Positions 1 to 9,049 of a stretch of DNA of 64,000 nt are shown in pieces (position 1 is the stretch's first letter; every line of letters begins with the position of its first letter). A program made the position numbers and the translations under genes. Below the pieces are notes generated by a model, which saw only the letters and a list, made by a program, of their open reading frames with translations, ran no database searches and was not told the origin of the DNA. Source of the DNA: Anaerococcus sp. mt242 (GTDB lineage Bacteria > Bacillota > Clostridia > Tissierellales > Peptoniphilaceae); the NCBI RefSeq assembly GCF_016798225.1, contig NZ_JAEUYX010000002.1:62001-126000 (forward strand), written 5' to 3'.

Positions 1-111
1 GGTCTTAGAGAAGGGGAATGGATTTTAATGGATGCAGATGATATCATAATTCACATTTTCACACAAAGACAGAGAGAATTTTACGGTATAGATGATTTAT
101 GGGAAGAGTAA
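1..111 (+). CDS. rsfS: Ribosomal silencing factor RsfS, C-terminal fragment
   Basis: The first 36 codons are the end of a gene that begins outside the window. The peptide has the RsfS/Iojap C-terminal pattern: WILMDADDIIIHIF, a TQRQREFY stretch and the closing LWEE. RsfS binds ribosomal protein L14 and blocks subunit joining when nutrients are scarce. It ends 30 nt before comEA. Only the last third of the protein is visible; the call rests on that conserved tail. Confidence 0.85.
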   Translation, partial: GLREGEWILMDADDIIIHIFTQRQREFYGIDDLWEE

Positions 112-128
112 TTTTCTCATAAATCTTT

Positions 129-137
129 TGGTATCAT
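129..137 (+). promoter_or_regulatory. Extended -10 element before comEA
   Basis: TGG followed by TATCAT (132-137) is an extended -10 with no clear -35. It ends 4 nt before the comEA ATG at 142, and no Shine-Dalgarno sequence lies in between, so a transcript made here would be nearly leaderless. Read-through from rsfS, 30 nt upstream, is the alternative. Confidence 0.4.
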
Positions 138-141
138 AATA

Positions 142-765
142 ATGGAAAGTAAAAATAAAGATAAAATTATAGTTGGTTTAATTATTGCCCTAGCTGTAGT
201 TTTGGGAAATAATTTTATGAAGGAAAAATCTCCTGATTTACTTGATAATAAAGTATCTTTACTAGAAAGTGAAGAGAATTTTAATATTGAAGAAGCTGAT
301 GAAGATAAAGCCAAACAAACTAATGACATAAAAGTACATATAAGTGGCCAAATAAATAGAGAAGGCGTCTATGAAGTAAATGATGGTGATAGGCTTGAGG
401 ATTTGATAAAACAAGCTGGTGGTCTAAGTCCAGATGCAGATAGTAAATCTTTAAATTTGGCAATGAAGCTAGAAGATCAGATGAAAATATACATACCTAA
501 TAAAAATGAAATTGTAGAACAAGATACTACAAATACTGATCAATTAGTTTCAAAACCTGATTCCATTAGTACAGATGGAAAAATAAATATTAATACAGCT
601 AGTAAAGAAGAGCTAATGAATCTACCTAATATAGGAGATAAGAGAGCTCAAGCTATAATAGATTATAGGGATACCAAAAAATTTGAAACAATTGAAGAGA
701 TAAAAAATGTTACTGGCATTGGCGAAAAATTTTACCAAGCCATGCAAGATTTAATAACAGTATAG
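142..765 (+). CDS. comEA: ComEA-like DNA-binding protein (SLBB + helix-hairpin-helix)
   Basis: 207 aa. An N-terminal membrane anchor (about residues 8-26) is followed by a charged linker, an SLBB domain (about 62-120, starting VHISGQINREGVYEV) and two C-terminal helix-hairpin-helix motifs (INTASKEELMNLPNIGDKRA and the following FETIEEIKNVTGIGEKF). ComEA is the membrane-tethered dsDNA receptor of the competence uptake machinery. The comEC channel gene is not next to it here. The ATG at 142 has no visible ribosome binding site. The length is normal for Gram-positive ComEA. Confidence 0.9.
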   Translation: MESKNKDKIIVGLIIALAVVLGNNFMKEKSPDLLDNKVSLLESEENFNIEEADEDKAKQTNDIKVHISGQINREGVYEVNDGDRLEDLIKQAGGLSPDADSKSLNLAMKLEDQMKIYIPNKNEIVEQDTTNTDQLVSKPDSISTDGKININTASKEELMNLPNIGDKRAQAIIDYRDTKKFETIEEIKNVTGIGEKFYQAMQDLITV

Positions 766-773
766 GTGGTTAA

Positions 774-1184
774 ATGAAATTATCGACTAGAAGTAGGTAT
801 GGATTAAGGGCAATTTGTTACCTAGCTGAAAACGAAGATAAGGGATACATTCCAGTATCTGAAATTTCAGAAGAACTAAGCCTTTCGGAAAATTATTTAG
901 AGCAATTAATTAGAATACTTAAAAATGAGAAATTAGTAGAATCTATTAGAGGTCCAAAAGGTGGTTATAGGCTTACAAGAAATCCTGATCAAATAACAGT
1001 TGGAGATGTTATAAGAGTTTTGGAAGGTAACTGGAATGTAACTGGTTGCTATAAAGATGGTCATTGTGATGATAATTGCAATGCTTATTTTGCTTTCTAT
1101 AAAATAGATGAAGCGATAAACGATACAATTGATTCCATTACTTTAGATGTAATTTTAAATAACAGACTTGAGGTAAATAAATGA
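774..1184 (+). CDS. Rrf2-family transcriptional regulator with three-Cys cluster motif
   Basis: 136 aa winged-helix Rrf2 regulator. The HTH is the N-terminal half (MKLSTRSRYGLRAICYLA is the family signature), and the wing holds RGPKGGYRL. Residues C92, C98 and C102 (C-X5-C-X3-C) sit in the loop that binds [2Fe-2S] in IscR-type members, so a redox- or iron-sulfur-sensing role is likely; CymR-type members lack these cysteines. AGGTGG at 764-769 serves as ribosome binding site. The stop overlaps the alaS ATG by 4 nt (1181-1184), so the two are translationally coupled. The target genes cannot be told from the sequence. Confidence 0.9.
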   Translation: MKLSTRSRYGLRAICYLAENEDKGYIPVSEISEELSLSENYLEQLIRILKNEKLVESIRGPKGGYRLTRNPDQITVGDVIRVLEGNWNVTGCYKDGHCDDNCNAYFAFYKIDEAINDTIDSITLDVILNNRLEVNK

Positions 1185-3796
1185 AAAATTTAGGAATGAA
1201 TGATCTAAGAAAATCTTATATAGATTTTTTTGGAAATGAAAAGGGACATACAATATTAAAATCTTTTCCCTTAATCCCACAAGATGATGAATCATTACTT
1301 TTAATTAACGCAGGGATGGCACCATTAAAACAATACTTTACTGGTGAAAAAAAGATAAAAAACAATAGAGCAACATCATCTCAAAGATGTGTAAGAACAG
1401 GTGATATCGAAAGAGTGGGTAAAACTGAGCGTCATGGAACCTATTTTGAAATGCTTGGTAACTTTTCATTTGGGGATTACTTTAAAAGAGAAGCAATTAC
1501 ATGGGCTTATGAATTTTTGACAGGAAAACTAGAAATTGCTCAAGAAGATTTATGGGTAACTGTTTACTATGAAGATGAAGAAGCTTACAATATTTGGAAA
1601 GATGAAGTAGGAATTAATCCTGATAGAATACTAAAACAAGATAAAGATGAAAATTTCTGGGAACTTGAAGTAGGTCCATGTGGTCCATGTTCTGAAATTT
1701 ATGTTGACAGGGGAGCTGATAGGGCTATTGATGAAAATGATAATGCACCTGGAAATGATGATTCAGATAGATTTATGGAAATTTGGAACTTAGTATTTAC
1801 TCAATATAACAAAGATGCTGATGGAAATTATACTCCACTAGCTCATCCAAATATAGATACTGGTATGGGTCTAGAAAGAATCGCAATGATTCTACAAGGC
1901 AAAGATAATATTTTTGAAATAGACGTTAACCAAGATATCATCTCTGAAATTGAAAAAATTTCTGAAGCAAAATACAAAAGTGATAAAAAATCTGATGTTT
2001 CTATAAGAGTAATTGCTGACCATGCAAAAGCAATGACATTCCTAGTTTCTGATGGAGTTTTACCATCAAATGAAAAACGTGGATATGTTTTAAGAAGACT
2101 TATAAGACGTGCTTATAGACATGGTAAACTTTTAGGTATAGATGGAGAATTCTTATCTAAGATTGTAGCTGAAGTAATTGAAGCTTATAAGGTTGAATAT
2201 GAAGATCTTGTTGCTAACAAAGAAAATATTATAAAAGTTATTGTAGAAGAAGAAGAAAGATTTCAACACACTATTGATTCAGGACTAGAAAGATTAAATT
2301 CATTGATAAATGATATGAAATCATCAGGTCAAACAGTTCTTGATGGTAGTGAGGCATTTAAGCTTTATGATACTTATGGCTTTCCACTTGATCTTACCAA
2401 AGAAATCTTAAGTGAAGAAGACTTTGATTTGGATGAAGATAAGTTTAATCAAGAGATGGAAAACCAAAGAGAATTAGCTCGTAATGCTCGTAAATCGGAT
2501 TCTGGTTGGTCGCTAGATAATATCGTAACTGATGGAATTAATCCAACAGAATTTATTGGATATGAAATCTTAAAGACAGATGCAACAATTACAAATATTT
2601 TTGATGAAAGTGAAAATATATCATCGCTAAGCCAAGGTGAAAGTGGTATAGTAGTTTCTGATAAGACTTCATTTTATGCACAAGGTGGTGGCCAAGTAGC
2701 AGACACTGGATTCATATATAATGAAAATACTAAGGCTAAAGTTACAGATGTTCAAAAGAAAAATGATGTATACTTCCATAGTGTAGAAGTTATAGAAGGA
2801 ACAATTGAGTGTAAGCAAAATTATACTTTTGAAGTTTATAAAGAACGCAGATACGATATAACTAGAAATCACTCAGCAACTCATTTACTTGACCAAGCGT
2901 TGCGTGATGTTTTAGGTGATGATATAAGTCAAGCAGGTTCTTTAGTAGATGAAAATAAACTTAGATTTGATTTTACTTATAATGAATCTTTAACTAATGA
3001 TCAAAAGCAAAGAATTGAAGATATTATAAATGAAAAAATCAGAGAGCAATTACCAGTAGATAAACGAATAGTTAGCTTTAATGAATCTCAAGAAATGGGA
3101 GCGATAGGACTATTTGAAGATAAATACAAAGAAAATGTAAGAGTAGTATCCATTGGAGATTATTCAAAAGAATTATGTGGTGGATGCCATGTAAATAATT
3201 CTTCAGAAGTTTTAATCTTTAAAATAGTTTCAGAATCATCTGTTTCAGCAGGCGTTCGACGAATAGAAGCAATTACTGGTAAAAAAGTTTATGAACTTAT
3301 GCAAGCTCAAAAACAAGAATTAGATAATGTTGCTGATATTTTAAATGCAAATCCAAATGTAATCATCCAAAAAATTAATTCTTTAAAAGAAGAAATAGAA
3401 AATCAAAAAGACGAAATTAAACGATTAAAATGTTCTTCTAATAAAGATGTTTACAAAGATTTAGAAAAATCCATTGAAAATAAAGACAATGTAAATATAG
3501 TAATTCATAAATTTGATAATGCGACAATGGATGAGTTACGTGATTACGAAAATAGATTAAAAAATAATTATGAAAATCTGTTGTTAGTATTTGCAAGCGT
3601 GATAGATGACAAAATCATATTTACAGTAACCGTTGATGATAACTTAACTGATAGATATGATGCAGGTAAAATTGTAAGAGAAATTAGTCAATTAGCAGGT
3701 GGTAATGGCGGAGGCAAGAAAAATTTTGCTCAAGCTGGAGGAAAAGATATTTCTAAAGTTGATGATGCTTTAAGTAGAGCTCATGAAATCATTTAA
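1181..3796 (+). CDS. alaS: Alanyl-tRNA synthetase
   Basis: 871 aa, full length for class II AlaRS, which charges tRNA-Ala. The catalytic core carries [20 protein letters not shown] and the [13 protein letters not shown] motif. The editing domain has the zinc-binding pair HSATH and CGGCH (more usually CGGTH), and the C-Ala domain ends with [15 protein letters not shown]. It overlaps the Rrf2 gene by 4 nt and is followed by ireB, a classic Firmicute order. There is no room for a T-box leader in front of it, unlike many Firmicute synthetase genes, so control probably lies at the upstream promoter or with the coupled regulator. Confidence 0.97.
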   Translation: MKNLGMNDLRKSYIDFFGNEKGHTILKSFPLIPQDDESLLLINAGMAPLKQYFTGEKKIKNNRATSSQRCVRTGDIERVGKTERHGTYFEMLGNFSFGDYFKREAITWAYEFLTGKLEIAQEDLWVTVYYEDEEAYNIWKDEVGINPDRILKQDKDENFWELEVGPCGPCSEIYVDRGADRAIDENDNAPGNDDSDRFMEIWNLVFTQYNKDADGNYTPLAHPNIDTGMGLERIAMILQGKDNIFEIDVNQDIISEIEKISEAKYKSDKKSDVSIRVIADHAKAMTFLVSDGVLPSNEKRGYVLRRLIRRAYRHGKLLGIDGEFLSKIVAEVIEAYKVEYEDLVANKENIIKVIVEEEERFQHTIDSGLERLNSLINDMKSSGQTVLDGSEAFKLYDTYGFPLDLTKEILSEEDFDLDEDKFNQEMENQRELARNARKSDSGWSLDNIVTDGINPTEFIGYEILKTDATITNIFDESENISSLSQGESGIVVSDKTSFYAQGGGQVADTGFIYNENTKAKVTDVQKKNDVYFHSVEVIEGTIECKQNYTFEVYKERRYDITRNHSATHLLDQALRDVLGDDISQAGSLVDENKLRFDFTYNESLTNDQKQRIEDIINEKIREQLPVDKRIVSFNESQEMGAIGLFEDKYKENVRVVSIGDYSKELCGGCHVNNSSEVLIFKIVSESSVSAGVRRIEAITGKKVYELMQAQKQELDNVADILNANPNVIIQKINSLKEEIENQKDEIKRLKCSSNKDVYKDLEKSIENKDNVNIVIHKFDNATMDELRDYENRLKNNYENLLLVFASVIDDKIIFTVTVDDNLTDRYDAGKIVREISQLAGGNGGGKKNFAQAGGKDISKVDDALSRAHEII

Positions 3797-3806
3797 AGGA
3801 GTTATT

Positions 3807-4067
3807 ATGACTGAAAAACATAACTTTAATGAAACAATAGCTTTCAAACCAGAAAGAGAAGATCAAAAGGATATCAGAGAGATTCTAACAACTGTTTACA
3901 GTTCTCTAGAAGAAAAAGGATACAAACCATCTAGCCAAATTGTTGGTTATTTACTTTCAGGCGATCCAACATATATCACAGCTCACAATGGAGCACGAAA
4001 ATTAATTCGTGCTGTTGACCGTGACGAAATATTAGAAGAATTATTAAATAATTATATCAATGACTAG
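3807..4067 (+). CDS. ireB: IreB-type regulatory phosphoprotein (UPF0297)
   Basis: 86 aa. The sequence fits UPF0297/IreB (NETIAFKPE near the N-terminus; [18 protein letters not shown] and [16 protein letters not shown] later). In enterococci IreB is phosphorylated on threonine by the PASTA kinase IreK and limits cephalosporin resistance. The start is set at 3807 because AAAGGAG (3795-3801) lies just before it; an upstream in-frame ATG at 3783 lies inside alaS and lacks such a site. It sits between alaS and ruvX, as in most Firmicutes. Confidence 0.92.
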   Translation: MTEKHNFNETIAFKPEREDQKDIREILTTVYSSLEEKGYKPSSQIVGYLLSGDPTYITAHNGARKLIRAVDRDEILEELLNNYIND

Positions 4068-4479
4068 GATAATGGGTCTTGATGTGGGGGATAAAACAAT
4101 TGGGGTTGCATTAAGCGACCCTATGTTTTTGATAGCAAATCCACTAGAGACAATAAAAAGGAAAAAAGCTAGTCTAGATATTCAAAGACTTGTTGAATTA
4201 ATAAATGAAAATGATGTAGAAGAAATTGTAGTTGGCCTACCTAAAAATATGAATAATTCCATTGGACCTCAATCTATGAAAGTCATGAGCTTTGTCGATT
4301 TATTAAAAAAACAAACAGACAAAGAAATAGTATACCAAGATGAGAGGATGACAACAATTCAATCAGAGAGAGTTTTAATTGATATGGATGTCAGACGTGA
4401 GAATAGAAAAGAGCATATAGATAAGATAGCAGCCAGCTTCATTCTACAAACATATTTAGACAGGAGAAAGAATGGATAG
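4060..4479 (+). CDS. ruvX: RuvX/YqgF RNase H-fold nuclease (pre-16S rRNA maturation)
   Basis: 139 aa. It begins with the YqgF signature [17 protein letters not shown] and has the conserved VVGLPKNMN and YQDERMTT segments, the usual catalytic acidic positions of this RNase H-like fold. The family matures the 16S rRNA 5' end and has been proposed as an alternative Holliday-junction resolvase. It overlaps ireB by 8 nt and the following DUF1292 gene by 8 nt, so the three are co-translated. Confidence 0.93.
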   Translation: MTRIMGLDVGDKTIGVALSDPMFLIANPLETIKRKKASLDIQRLVELINENDVEEIVVGLPKNMNNSIGPQSMKVMSFVDLLKKQTDKEIVYQDERMTTIQSERVLIDMDVRRENRKEHIDKIAASFILQTYLDRRKNG

Positions 4480-4714
4480 TATTTTTTTATATGATGAAGA
4501 TAATAATGAAGTCGAATTTAATATAATAGATACTTTCGGAGTAGATGACAAAAATTTCTGTGCTTTACAACAGTTTGATGATGAATTGATAATGATTATG
4601 GAAGTCATTAACAATGGTGATGAAGTATTATTCAAATCAATAGATAATCAAGATGAATTAGATGAAATTATCAAATTGTATGAAGAAATGAAAGAAGATG
4701 GCAATGGAAACTAA
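4472..4714 (+). CDS. DUF1292 (YrzB-like) acidic protein
   Basis: 80 aa, strongly acidic, with the DUF1292 pattern: an IFLYDEDNNEVEF start, a central hydrophobic strand and a closing acidic helix (DELDEIIKLYEEMKED). It is recognised by composition, size and its fixed place after ruvX. No biochemical role is established for the family. It overlaps both ruvX and the Fur-family gene, so it is expressed with them. Confidence 0.85.
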   Translation: MDSIFLYDEDNNEVEFNIIDTFGVDDKNFCALQQFDDELIMIMEVINNGDEVLFKSIDNQDELDEIIKLYEEMKEDGNGN

Positions 4715-5132
4715 TGAAATTCGCAAAATTTTTGATGAGAATAATCAAAAATTTACGAGGCAAAGAGAAATAATTTTTAATGTTTTAAAGGATAGCTCTG
4801 CTAAACATGTGACACCTGAAGAATTATTTTCAAAGGTTCATCAAGAGCATAAGCAAGTAGGTATAGCAACAATTTATAGAACTTTAAATCTATTTGAAGA
4901 ATTAGGAATTGTAAATAAACAAGAGTTTACTGACCAAGCTTATACCTATGAGCTTATTGATCCTATAAATGATCATCACGATCATATGATTTGCACAAAT
5001 TGTGGAAAAATTATTGAGGATGAATTTTTATCAAAATCTAACTTAGCAGAATCGTTAAAAGAAAATTATGATTTTGAATTAAAAAATTATTCATTAAGAA
5101 TTTATGGAATTTGCTCCGATTGCAGAAAATAA
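4698..5132 (+). CDS. Fur-family metalloregulator
   Basis: 144 aa. The winged helix (about residues 1-80) has RQREIIFNVL and IATIYRTLNLFEELG, the DNA-recognition helix of Fur/PerR/Zur proteins. The dimerisation domain has the metal-ligand run HHDHMICTNCGK and a second CxxC (CSDC) at the C-terminus, forming the structural Zn(Cys4) site. Sequence alone does not separate Fur, PerR and Zur. It overlaps the DUF1292 gene by 17 nt; a second ATG at 4704 is an alternative start. It lies 12 nt before the RNase J gene. Confidence 0.92.
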   Translation: MAMETNEIRKIFDENNQKFTRQREIIFNVLKDSSAKHVTPEELFSKVHQEHKQVGIATIYRTLNLFEELGIVNKQEFTDQAYTYELIDPINDHHDHMICTNCGKIIEDEFLSKSNLAESLKENYDFELKNYSLRIYGICSDCRK

Positions 5133-5144
5133 TAAGGAGTAAAA

Positions 5145-6839
5145 ATGTCAAATGAAAAGAAACTGAGAGTAATCCCTTTAGGTGGGTTACAAGAAATAGG
5201 TAAAAACTGTACACTTGTCGAATACGGCAACGATATGGTTATGATAGATTGTGGATTAACTTTCCCAAATGAAGAAATGCTTGGGGTGGATATCGTTATT
5301 CCTGATTTTACCTATGTAGAAGAAAATAAGAAAAAATTAGGCGGAATATTTGTAACCCATGGTCACGAAGACCACATAGGGGCAATACCTTATTTTCTAA
5401 AAAATGTAGATACAAATGTGTATTGTTCTAAGCTTACTAAGGGTCTATTAGAAAATAAATTTAAAGAGCATGGACTAAACCCAAATAAAATAAAAATGGT
5501 TAATGTAAATAATAAGGTAAAGGTTGGAGAATTAAGCCTAGAATTTATTAGAGTGAGCCACTCCATACCAGATTCTTGTGCAATAGCTGTTAAATCTCCA
5601 GTAGGTACAATCTTATTTACAGGAGACTTTAAAATGGATTTTACACCTATAGATGGTGATCCAACAGATATTCAAAGAATAGCTGAGCTTGGCAAAAAAG
5701 GACTATTAGCCTTATATTGTGATTCTACAAATGTAGAAAGACCAGGATACTCAATAAGTGAAAGAGAAGTAGGTGATACATTTGTAAGAATATTCGGTCA
5801 AGTATCTGGACGTATTATTGTTGCAACATTTGCATCTAATCTACACAGAGTTCAACAAATCATTTATGCAGCTGAAAGATATAATAGAAAAGTTGCTCTA
5901 TCAGGTAGATCAATGATGAACAATGTAAAAATTGCCAGTGATCTAGGGTATCTCAAAGTTAAAAATAATACATTAATTGAGATGAAAAACATCAAAAATT
6001 ATGCAGATGATGAAATTGTAGTACTATCTACAGGTACACAAGGTGAACCTTTATCAGCTTTAACTCGTATGGCAAATGGAGAACATAAACAAGTACATTT
6101 AAATGAAACTGATACTGTTATCCTTTCATCATCAGCAATTCCTGGAAATGAAATTGCAATAAATAATGTTATTAATAAACTAACTAGAATTGGTGTAAAT
6201 ATTGTATATTCATCTTTAGCAAGAGTACACGCATCTGGACACGCTTGCCAAGAAGAGATTAAACTTATGTATCAACTTGCAACCCCTAGATTTCTAATCC
6301 CCGCTCACGGTGAAGCTCGTCAACTTCATACACATGAAGAGATAGCAGTTTCTATGGGAATGGATAAGCAAAATATTTACATTCTTGAAAATGGTGATGT
6401 AATTGAGTTTACAAAAAAATCTGCCTCATTAGCTGGAAAAGTTCAAGCAGGAAACGTACTAGTTGATGGTTCAGGAATAGGCGATGTTGGTAATATAGTT
6501 CTTAAGGATAGAAAACATCTATCAGAAGATGGACTAATGGTAGTATCAATTACCTTTGATAGAAATACTCAAACATTACTAGCAGGACCAGAAATAGTAT
6601 CCCGTGGTTTTGTCTATGTTAAAGAAAACCAAGATATTATTGAAAATGCAAAAGAAGTTGTAATCAGATCATTTGAAAAATGCCAAAAAGAAGAAATTAG
6701 AGCTATCAGCCAAATTAAATATCAAATTAGGGAAGATTTAAAATCTTATTTATATAATGAACTTGGCCGTGATCCAATGATTTTACCAGTAATTTCAGAA
6801 GTGGAAAATAATGAAATATATAAATTATCCTCATACTAG
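5145..6839 (+). CDS. rnj: Ribonuclease J
   Basis: 564 aa, the usual length. The metallo-beta-lactamase domain opens with LRVIPLGGLQEIGKNC and holds the metal-binding HGHEDHIG motif; the beta-CASP part has GTQGEPLSAL, and HASGHA and PAHGE are further conserved blocks. RNase J is a 5'-to-3' exonuclease and endonuclease in mRNA decay and rRNA maturation. AAGGAG stands just before the ATG. Together with RNase Y at 19.3 kb it supplies the Gram-positive type of RNA decay enzymes. Its end overlaps the next gene by 29 nt. J1 versus J2 cannot be assigned. Confidence 0.95.
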   Translation: MSNEKKLRVIPLGGLQEIGKNCTLVEYGNDMVMIDCGLTFPNEEMLGVDIVIPDFTYVEENKKKLGGIFVTHGHEDHIGAIPYFLKNVDTNVYCSKLTKGLLENKFKEHGLNPNKIKMVNVNNKVKVGELSLEFIRVSHSIPDSCAIAVKSPVGTILFTGDFKMDFTPIDGDPTDIQRIAELGKKGLLALYCDSTNVERPGYSISEREVGDTFVRIFGQVSGRIIVATFASNLHRVQQIIYAAERYNRKVALSGRSMMNNVKIASDLGYLKVKNNTLIEMKNIKNYADDEIVVLSTGTQGEPLSALTRMANGEHKQVHLNETDTVILSSSAIPGNEIAINNVINKLTRIGVNIVYSSLARVHASGHACQEEIKLMYQLATPRFLIPAHGEARQLHTHEEIAVSMGMDKQNIYILENGDVIEFTKKSASLAGKVQAGNVLVDGSGIGDVGNIVLKDRKHLSEDGLMVVSITFDRNTQTLLAGPEIVSRGFVYVKENQDIIENAKEVVIRSFEKCQKEEIRAISQIKYQIREDLKSYLYNELGRDPMILPVISEVENNEIYKLSSY

Positions 6840-7437
6840 TCTTTATTTAGAAAAACTAATTGAGGATAGGGATTTTTTAGACTTGCGTGAATACGCAGAG
6901 GCTAATAATGTCCCTATAATGAATGTTGAAACCAAAGAGTTTATTAAAACCATTCTTATAAGTAAAAATCCTAAAAGTATTTTAGAAATAGGATCAGCTA
7001 TAGGTTATTCTGCCCTAGTTTTTGATAAGTATACAAAGGCTGATATAACAACTATTGAGCTTGATAAAAGCACAGCAAAAAAAGCTAAGGAAAATTTTAA
7101 AAAGTATAATGCTGATATAAAAATAATAAATGATGATGCACAAAAAGCCTTGGATGAAATACATCAAGGCTTTGATTTTGTATTTATTGATGCAAATAAA
7201 GCTCATTATAGAGAATATTTTGAAAAAACTTCAAAACTATTAAACGATGGTGGCATAATAATTGCTGATAATGTATTATTTAAAGGAATGGTTTTAAATG
7301 ATGATTACGTTGATAAACGTATGATTACTATAGTTAAAAGATTAAGAAATTACCTAGCTTATATAATGGATAGAGAAGATTTTCAAAGTACTATTATCCC
7401 TATAGGTGATGGTTTAACTTTAAGTATTAAGGAGTAA
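6811..7437 (+). CDS. trmR: SAM-dependent O-methyltransferase, TrmR-like
   Basis: 208 aa class I methyltransferase of the O-methyltransferase 3 family. SAM-binding motif I is ILEIGSAIGYSALVF, with FDFVFIDANKAHY (metal and substrate region) and IIADNVLFKGMV later. B. subtilis YrrM (TrmR) methylates 5-hydroxyuridine at the wobble position of tRNA to 5-methoxyuridine. The next gene is a U32 hydroxylase-type gene, as at the B. subtilis yrrMNO locus, which supports that role here. The start overlaps rnj by 29 nt. General catechol-type O-methylation is the alternative. Confidence 0.85.
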   Translation: MKYINYPHTSLYLEKLIEDRDFLDLREYAEANNVPIMNVETKEFIKTILISKNPKSILEIGSAIGYSALVFDKYTKADITTIELDKSTAKKAKENFKKYNADIKIINDDAQKALDEIHQGFDFVFIDANKAHYREYFEKTSKLLNDGGIIIADNVLFKGMVLNDDYVDKRMITIVKRLRNYLAYIMDREDFQSTIIPIGDGLTLSIKE

Positions 7438-7439
7438 AA

Positions 7440-8672
7440 ATGAAAAATAAAAAGGTAGAATTACTTGCCCCCGCTGGGGATATGGAAAGATTAGAAGCTG
7501 CAATAAAGTTTGGTGCAGATGCAGTATTTATGGCAGGAGACAGCTTTGGCCTACGAGCAAACGCTAAAAATTTTGATAGAGAAGCTATGAAAAAAGCTGT
7601 AGATTATGCTCATGATAATGGAGTTCGTGTTCACATTACTATGAATATAGTCCCACACGATGATGACATGATTGGTCTAGAAGATTATCTTAAATATTTA
7701 AATGAAATAGGTGTTGATGCACTTATCATCTCAGACCCTGGTATATTCTCAATTGCAAAAGAACTTACAGATATAGAGCTTCACGTTTCAACACAAGCGT
7801 CTGTTACCAATACAGCTACTGTCAATTTTTGGCATAAAATGGGTGCCAAAAGAGTTATTTTAGCTCGTGAATTGTCATTAGAAGAGATAATTGAAATAAG
7901 AAATAATACTCCTAAAGACTTAGAAATAGAAGTTTTTGTCCACGGTGCCATGTGCATTTCTTATTCAGGAAGATGTTTATTGAGTAACTATATGACAGGC
8001 CGTGATGCAAATAGAGGCGATTGTTCCCAAGCATGCAGATGGAAATATTCTATCCAAGAAGAAAATAGACCAGGAGAATATTATCCAATCGAAGAAAATG
8101 GATCTGGCACATATATAATGAACTCAAAAGATCTTTGCCTAATCGATGAGTTGGATAAGCTAATTGAAGCAGGAATAGATAGTTTTAAAATCGAAGGTAG
8201 AATGAAAACTGCTTTTTATGTAGCAACTGTAATAAGGTCTTATAGACAAGTGATAGATGCATATTACGAGAGCGATTATAATGAGAAGACAGTTGAAAAA
8301 TATTTTAATGAACTACAAAAAGCTAGCCATAGACATTACACAAAAGGATTCTTCCACAAAAAACCAGATGGGGAAGATCAAATATATGAAAATTCATCAT
8401 ATATAAGAAAATATGATTTTATAGGTACTGTTTTAGACTATAATCCAGAAACAAAGGAAGCTATAATTGAGCAAAGAAATAGATTTTTCCCTGGTGAAGA
8501 AATAGAGATATTTGGAAATTCAAAAGATTTCTACGAATATACTATAGAAAATATGAGGAATTCTAAAGGCGAAGAGATTGAAGTTGCTAACAAACCAAAA
8601 GAAAAAATATATATGAATATAGATTTACCTTTAGAAGTAGGGGATATGCTAAGACGTGTAATTAACGAATAA
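7440..8672 (+). CDS. trhP: Peptidase U32 family protein, TrhP-like tRNA hydroxylation protein
   Basis: 410 aa. The U32 signature is clear: VELLAPAGDMERLEAAI at the start, and CISYSGRCLLSNYMTGRDAN with GDCSQACRWKY in the middle, carrying the conserved cysteines. Despite the old peptidase name, E. coli YegQ (TrhP) and B. subtilis YrrN/YrrO are needed for prephenate-dependent 5-hydroxylation of wobble uridine. It lies 2 nt after the TrmR-like gene with a good AAGGAG site, so the pair could convert U34 to 5-methoxyuridine. Other U32 proteins act on rRNA (RlhA) or in ubiquinone synthesis, so the substrate is inferred. Confidence 0.85.
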   Translation: MKNKKVELLAPAGDMERLEAAIKFGADAVFMAGDSFGLRANAKNFDREAMKKAVDYAHDNGVRVHITMNIVPHDDDMIGLEDYLKYLNEIGVDALIISDPGIFSIAKELTDIELHVSTQASVTNTATVNFWHKMGAKRVILARELSLEEIIEIRNNTPKDLEIEVFVHGAMCISYSGRCLLSNYMTGRDANRGDCSQACRWKYSIQEENRPGEYYPIEENGSGTYIMNSKDLCLIDELDKLIEAGIDSFKIEGRMKTAFYVATVIRSYRQVIDAYYESDYNEKTVEKYFNELQKASHRHYTKGFFHKKPDGEDQIYENSSYIRKYDFIGTVLDYNPETKEAIIEQRNRFFPGEEIEIFGNSKDFYEYTIENMRNSKGEEIEVANKPKEKIYMNIDLPLEVGDMLRRVINE

Positions 8673-8696
8673 AAAAGAGCCGTTTGGCTCTTTTTT
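8671..8696. terminator. Bidirectional rho-independent terminator
   Basis: GAGCC (8677-8681), loop GTTT and GGCTC (8686-8690), flanked by six A and six T, give a stem that works on both strands. It ends the trhP operon on + and the acidic small gene on -. Confidence 0.9.
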
Positions 8697-8707
8697 ATAT
8701 ATAATTA

Positions 8708-8992
8708 TTATTCATTTTCTGAAGGGTTTTCTGAAAGTTCATCTACTCTTGTTCTTCTACCTTCAGCTGTTGGTCCAGATACATATCCAGCTTCATCAAC
8801 ATCTGTATTTCTGTATTCTGTATCTGTATGATATTTTACATCAGGATCGCTGCTTCTTTCTGTTTCATCTAAGTTGTTAGCAACGTCTTCTAATTCTTCG
8901 TCACCTTCGTATTGGCTAGAGTCTGATTCTTGTCCTGTTTTAGGATCTTCTACTTTTGTTTCTTCTTCGTCGTATTTTTTTTCTTCAGTCAT
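8708..8992 (-). CDS. Small, highly acidic hypothetical protein
   Basis: 94 aa, not recognised. It has no signal peptide, membrane segment or cysteine. It is very rich in Asp, Glu, Ser and Thr in the first two thirds, with a less acidic GYVSGPTAEGRRTRVDELSE stretch near the C-terminus that could be a short folded motif. It is probably soluble and largely disordered. AGGAGT precedes the ATG, and a TATAAT at 9023-9028 on the minus strand could be its -10. It follows pepT in the same direction and ends at a strong terminator. The codon use and ribosome binding site make it a credible gene. Confidence 0.75.
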   Translation of the reverse strand: MTEEKKYDEEETKVEDPKTGQESDSSQYEGDEELEDVANNLDETERSSDPDVKYHTDTEYRNTDVDEAGYVSGPTAEGRRTRVDELSENPSENE

Positions 8993-9049
8993 ATTAAAAA
9001 ACTCCTTTATACATTTTATAATATTATACCCAACTTCATTATATAATAC

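Noticed and set aside
774-1181. T-box leader for alaS
   Set aside because: alaS overlaps the Rrf2 coding region, leaving no untranslated leader.
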